Position numbers and translations under genes: made by a program. The notes under the pieces were generated by a model that was given only the letters and a program-made list of their open reading frames with translations, ran no database searches and was not told the DNA's origin. From positions 5,609,375-5,673,374 of the forward strand of contig CAIIXF020000005.1 in the NCBI GenBank assembly GCA_903813345.2: a stretch of 64,000 nt of DNA, read 5' to 3'. This stretch comes from Owenia fusiformis (lineage: Eukaryota; Annelida; Polychaeta; Sabellida; Oweniidae). Below, one piece after another: positions 58,201-61,200 of the stretch. Position 1 is the stretch's first letter; every line of letters starts with the position of its first letter.

Positions 58201-61200
58201 ATGTCATATTTCTGTCTATGTTACCGGGGCTATTTTTCGTACATTCATGCATAAAAAAATCCAATGACAACCCTTTCATTATGAATATACTCCTAGTAAT
58301 GTACTATATTCATGAATATCTTTTACAGTATACAGTGTTTTTACATTGCTACCCCCAGGTCCTGTCATAGGAAATCAACTTTATCAGTAAAGTGTTCATT
58401 TGGATACCTCCCCAAAGTATGCCTTGAAAAGTATACATACTGTAAATATGTAAGTCTACGTATGCAAATGTTCAACTAGTATGACCATGAAAAATGTAAC
58501 TTTTTAAACATTTTGGATTTAGAATTCACATTACCAATATCTTCACATTTCTAACTGTTTGGTGTTTCATTAAAACTCCCTATTTAATAAATTCTACATT
58601 TAATTAACTAATTTCTCATGTTTCAATCCAGTCTATAAATCAAAGTAAATGACCATTTCTAAAATATGCAGGAGTTCTAAAACATTCAGAAAAAAGATTC
58701 AGTTAAAGCTGACACCACTGAGTCATGTTTCAAGTGAAATGTGACATAAAACTGGTAGTGATAATGAACAAAGCATAGATTGGGGAGACAAACTTCCTTC
58801 CCCATCCGACCATAGACATTATTTGATCAGATATCAAAGTAGATTATTACAATTCCTCTGGTCTCAAATGCCTGAGAGTCCATTCTACAATCTACATATT
58901 TTCTATTTTCTATGATTTTCTATCATATTTTGTCATGGACCTTAAGAATATACCTCTAATCTTGTTCTTCAAGGAATTCAAGGGAAAACTGTGTTATCAG
59001 CCATTAAAACACTCTCTCTACTTTGAAACATTATCTTTAGAAGAAAACAAACCTAAAAGTTAACATGAACCAATATTGCCATTTCGAGAAATACAAAAGT
59101 TTGTGCGTAAATTCAACATTCTATTTCTAACTCTATCTTTTGGAAAGTCAAAGTTTTGTTATCAACAATCTCACGCCTCACAGTTGGATATTACAGCAAT
59201 ACTGAATTTTTTAATTGAAAAATGAATGAACTTTGACCTCCCAAGTTTTTTCAATTTTCAGTAATTTCAAATTTCCAAGGACTGTACCTTTATACCATAA
59301 TTATATACAAATTGTGCCACCTATAAGAAGTCTTGAAAAAAAATATTTACAGTATTTTAAAAATCTCTTTTTTCAAAATCTACTGCCTACCTGATGTTCT
59401 AAAAGCACCAAAATAAAAAAAAACATTAAAATTTTATGACCATCATAACAATATACCCCAACAGCAACTTACAGGTACACCCCTTAGTAAACTCCAAAGG
59501 TATGCAATTTTGACAAATACTAAATTGACTAAATAAAGAATTGAATAAATATAAGTAAGATCAGGACGGCCCCAAAGTGTTTAAAACAAGAATAAATCTA
59601 ATAAATAAAATTTAAAAAAATATTTTGACATTTCCTACTTAGGAAGGGTGAGTCAACATTCACATTTGACCTTTCCATTGAATCCATGTGAACCCGCTAT
59701 TTACATAAATTGAATCAAAGCACTTTATAAACACAAATATTGGATACAGGTTGAATTTAATTACAAGTCCAATGCAACTGCTCTCGGCTAGGCTGGGCTA
59801 CTGACTTTCTGTCTATAGCTTAATGGCATTCGGCTGGATTATATCTACATTCTTAGAATAATAGATAATTCATTGATCAACCTTATGCATTTTTCTATAC
59901 ATTCAAATAGTCAAACATATTCGAAAATCATGAAATTATATTATACATTAGGGCCAGGATAGAAAACTTTGATGCAATATCTTTAAGGTCAGGGTTCGAT
60001 CTTAGCGGTAGCAAGGAGCAAATTTGCTACCTGATTTCACATTTTGCTCCAAAAACTTCGTACACGGGAGCAAATGCTTGCTACCTCAAATTTAAGCAAT
60101 GAATCTCATGTATTTCAGAGGAAAATCTCCGGCTTTCAATTTTATCAAATGAAAGAATATAAATTGGCCTACCTTGTGAAGACAAAATCTAAGTATAATA
60201 GGCAGATAATCAGCAGTGTTTTAGAGAAACACTGAGATAATTATCTTACCGTAATCCGGCCACCATTTTGATTGACCTCTCAACCAAAACATATAATTGC
60301 TTTGAGATTAATGGGTCAGTAGCAAAAAACCTTTATCACTATATTTTGGGTCAGTAGCAAAAAACCTTTATCACTGTCCTGCCAACCTTCAATGGATACT
60401 ATTATTAACAATTACATATAAACTTGAAAACAAACTGTTTAATTAATACAATTGATTTTCTTGGCATTATCTTACATCATAGTGAGGAAGCACAAAAGGC
60501 AACATTTGAAAACAAATAAAATATTACAAGTCAAAAAGACACATCAAATTGAATGTTGATCTTTATATTTCATTGAGATTGATAATATGTCAGAAAGGAA
60601 TATTGAGTTTATTAATTTATATCAGAGTGAGGAACAATGGTTAAATGTTTTCAGAAAAAAGTTTAAAAATCTGCATAATTTATCTGAAAAAATAAAAATA
60701 AAGTTTTCTAAAAACGCAATTTTTTCTTATTTTTATTTTTATTATTTTTTATATAAATATTATTATGGGAAATTTTGTGCTGAGATATGCTCAGAATGCA
60801 CCAGAGAGGGTCTAAATTTCAAAAATTTCTGGGGGGGGCGCATATACGCTATAATTTGTTTCCGCCCCCCCCCCCAATTGATTATACTACCTTCATTATT
60901 AGGATTAGATGATTCATTCTCCTATTTTCAATGAAAACATGCGGATTTTGGTCTGAAAAACCACAAATTGTTCTCAGATGACTCTTGAACGTAAAAAATG
61001 GTCGTTTCATTCAGTGCAATTTGAGGAGCAATTTGCTACCTGATAATATTTTCTTGGAGCATTTTTGTTGCTACCTGAATATGGGAATTTGCTCCTTGTT
61101 TTAGTAGCAGGTAGCAAATCCTTGCTACTGGTAAAAAAAGTTAAGGTCAGACCCTGAAGGTTGTTTATTGTTCATTTTTCTAACATGGATGGAGATGGCA

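Noticed and set aside
59982-61164. 8-bp target duplication for the GTAGCAA element
   Set aside because: Left TTTAAGGT and right AAGGTTGT only share AAGGT out of register; not counted as a duplication.
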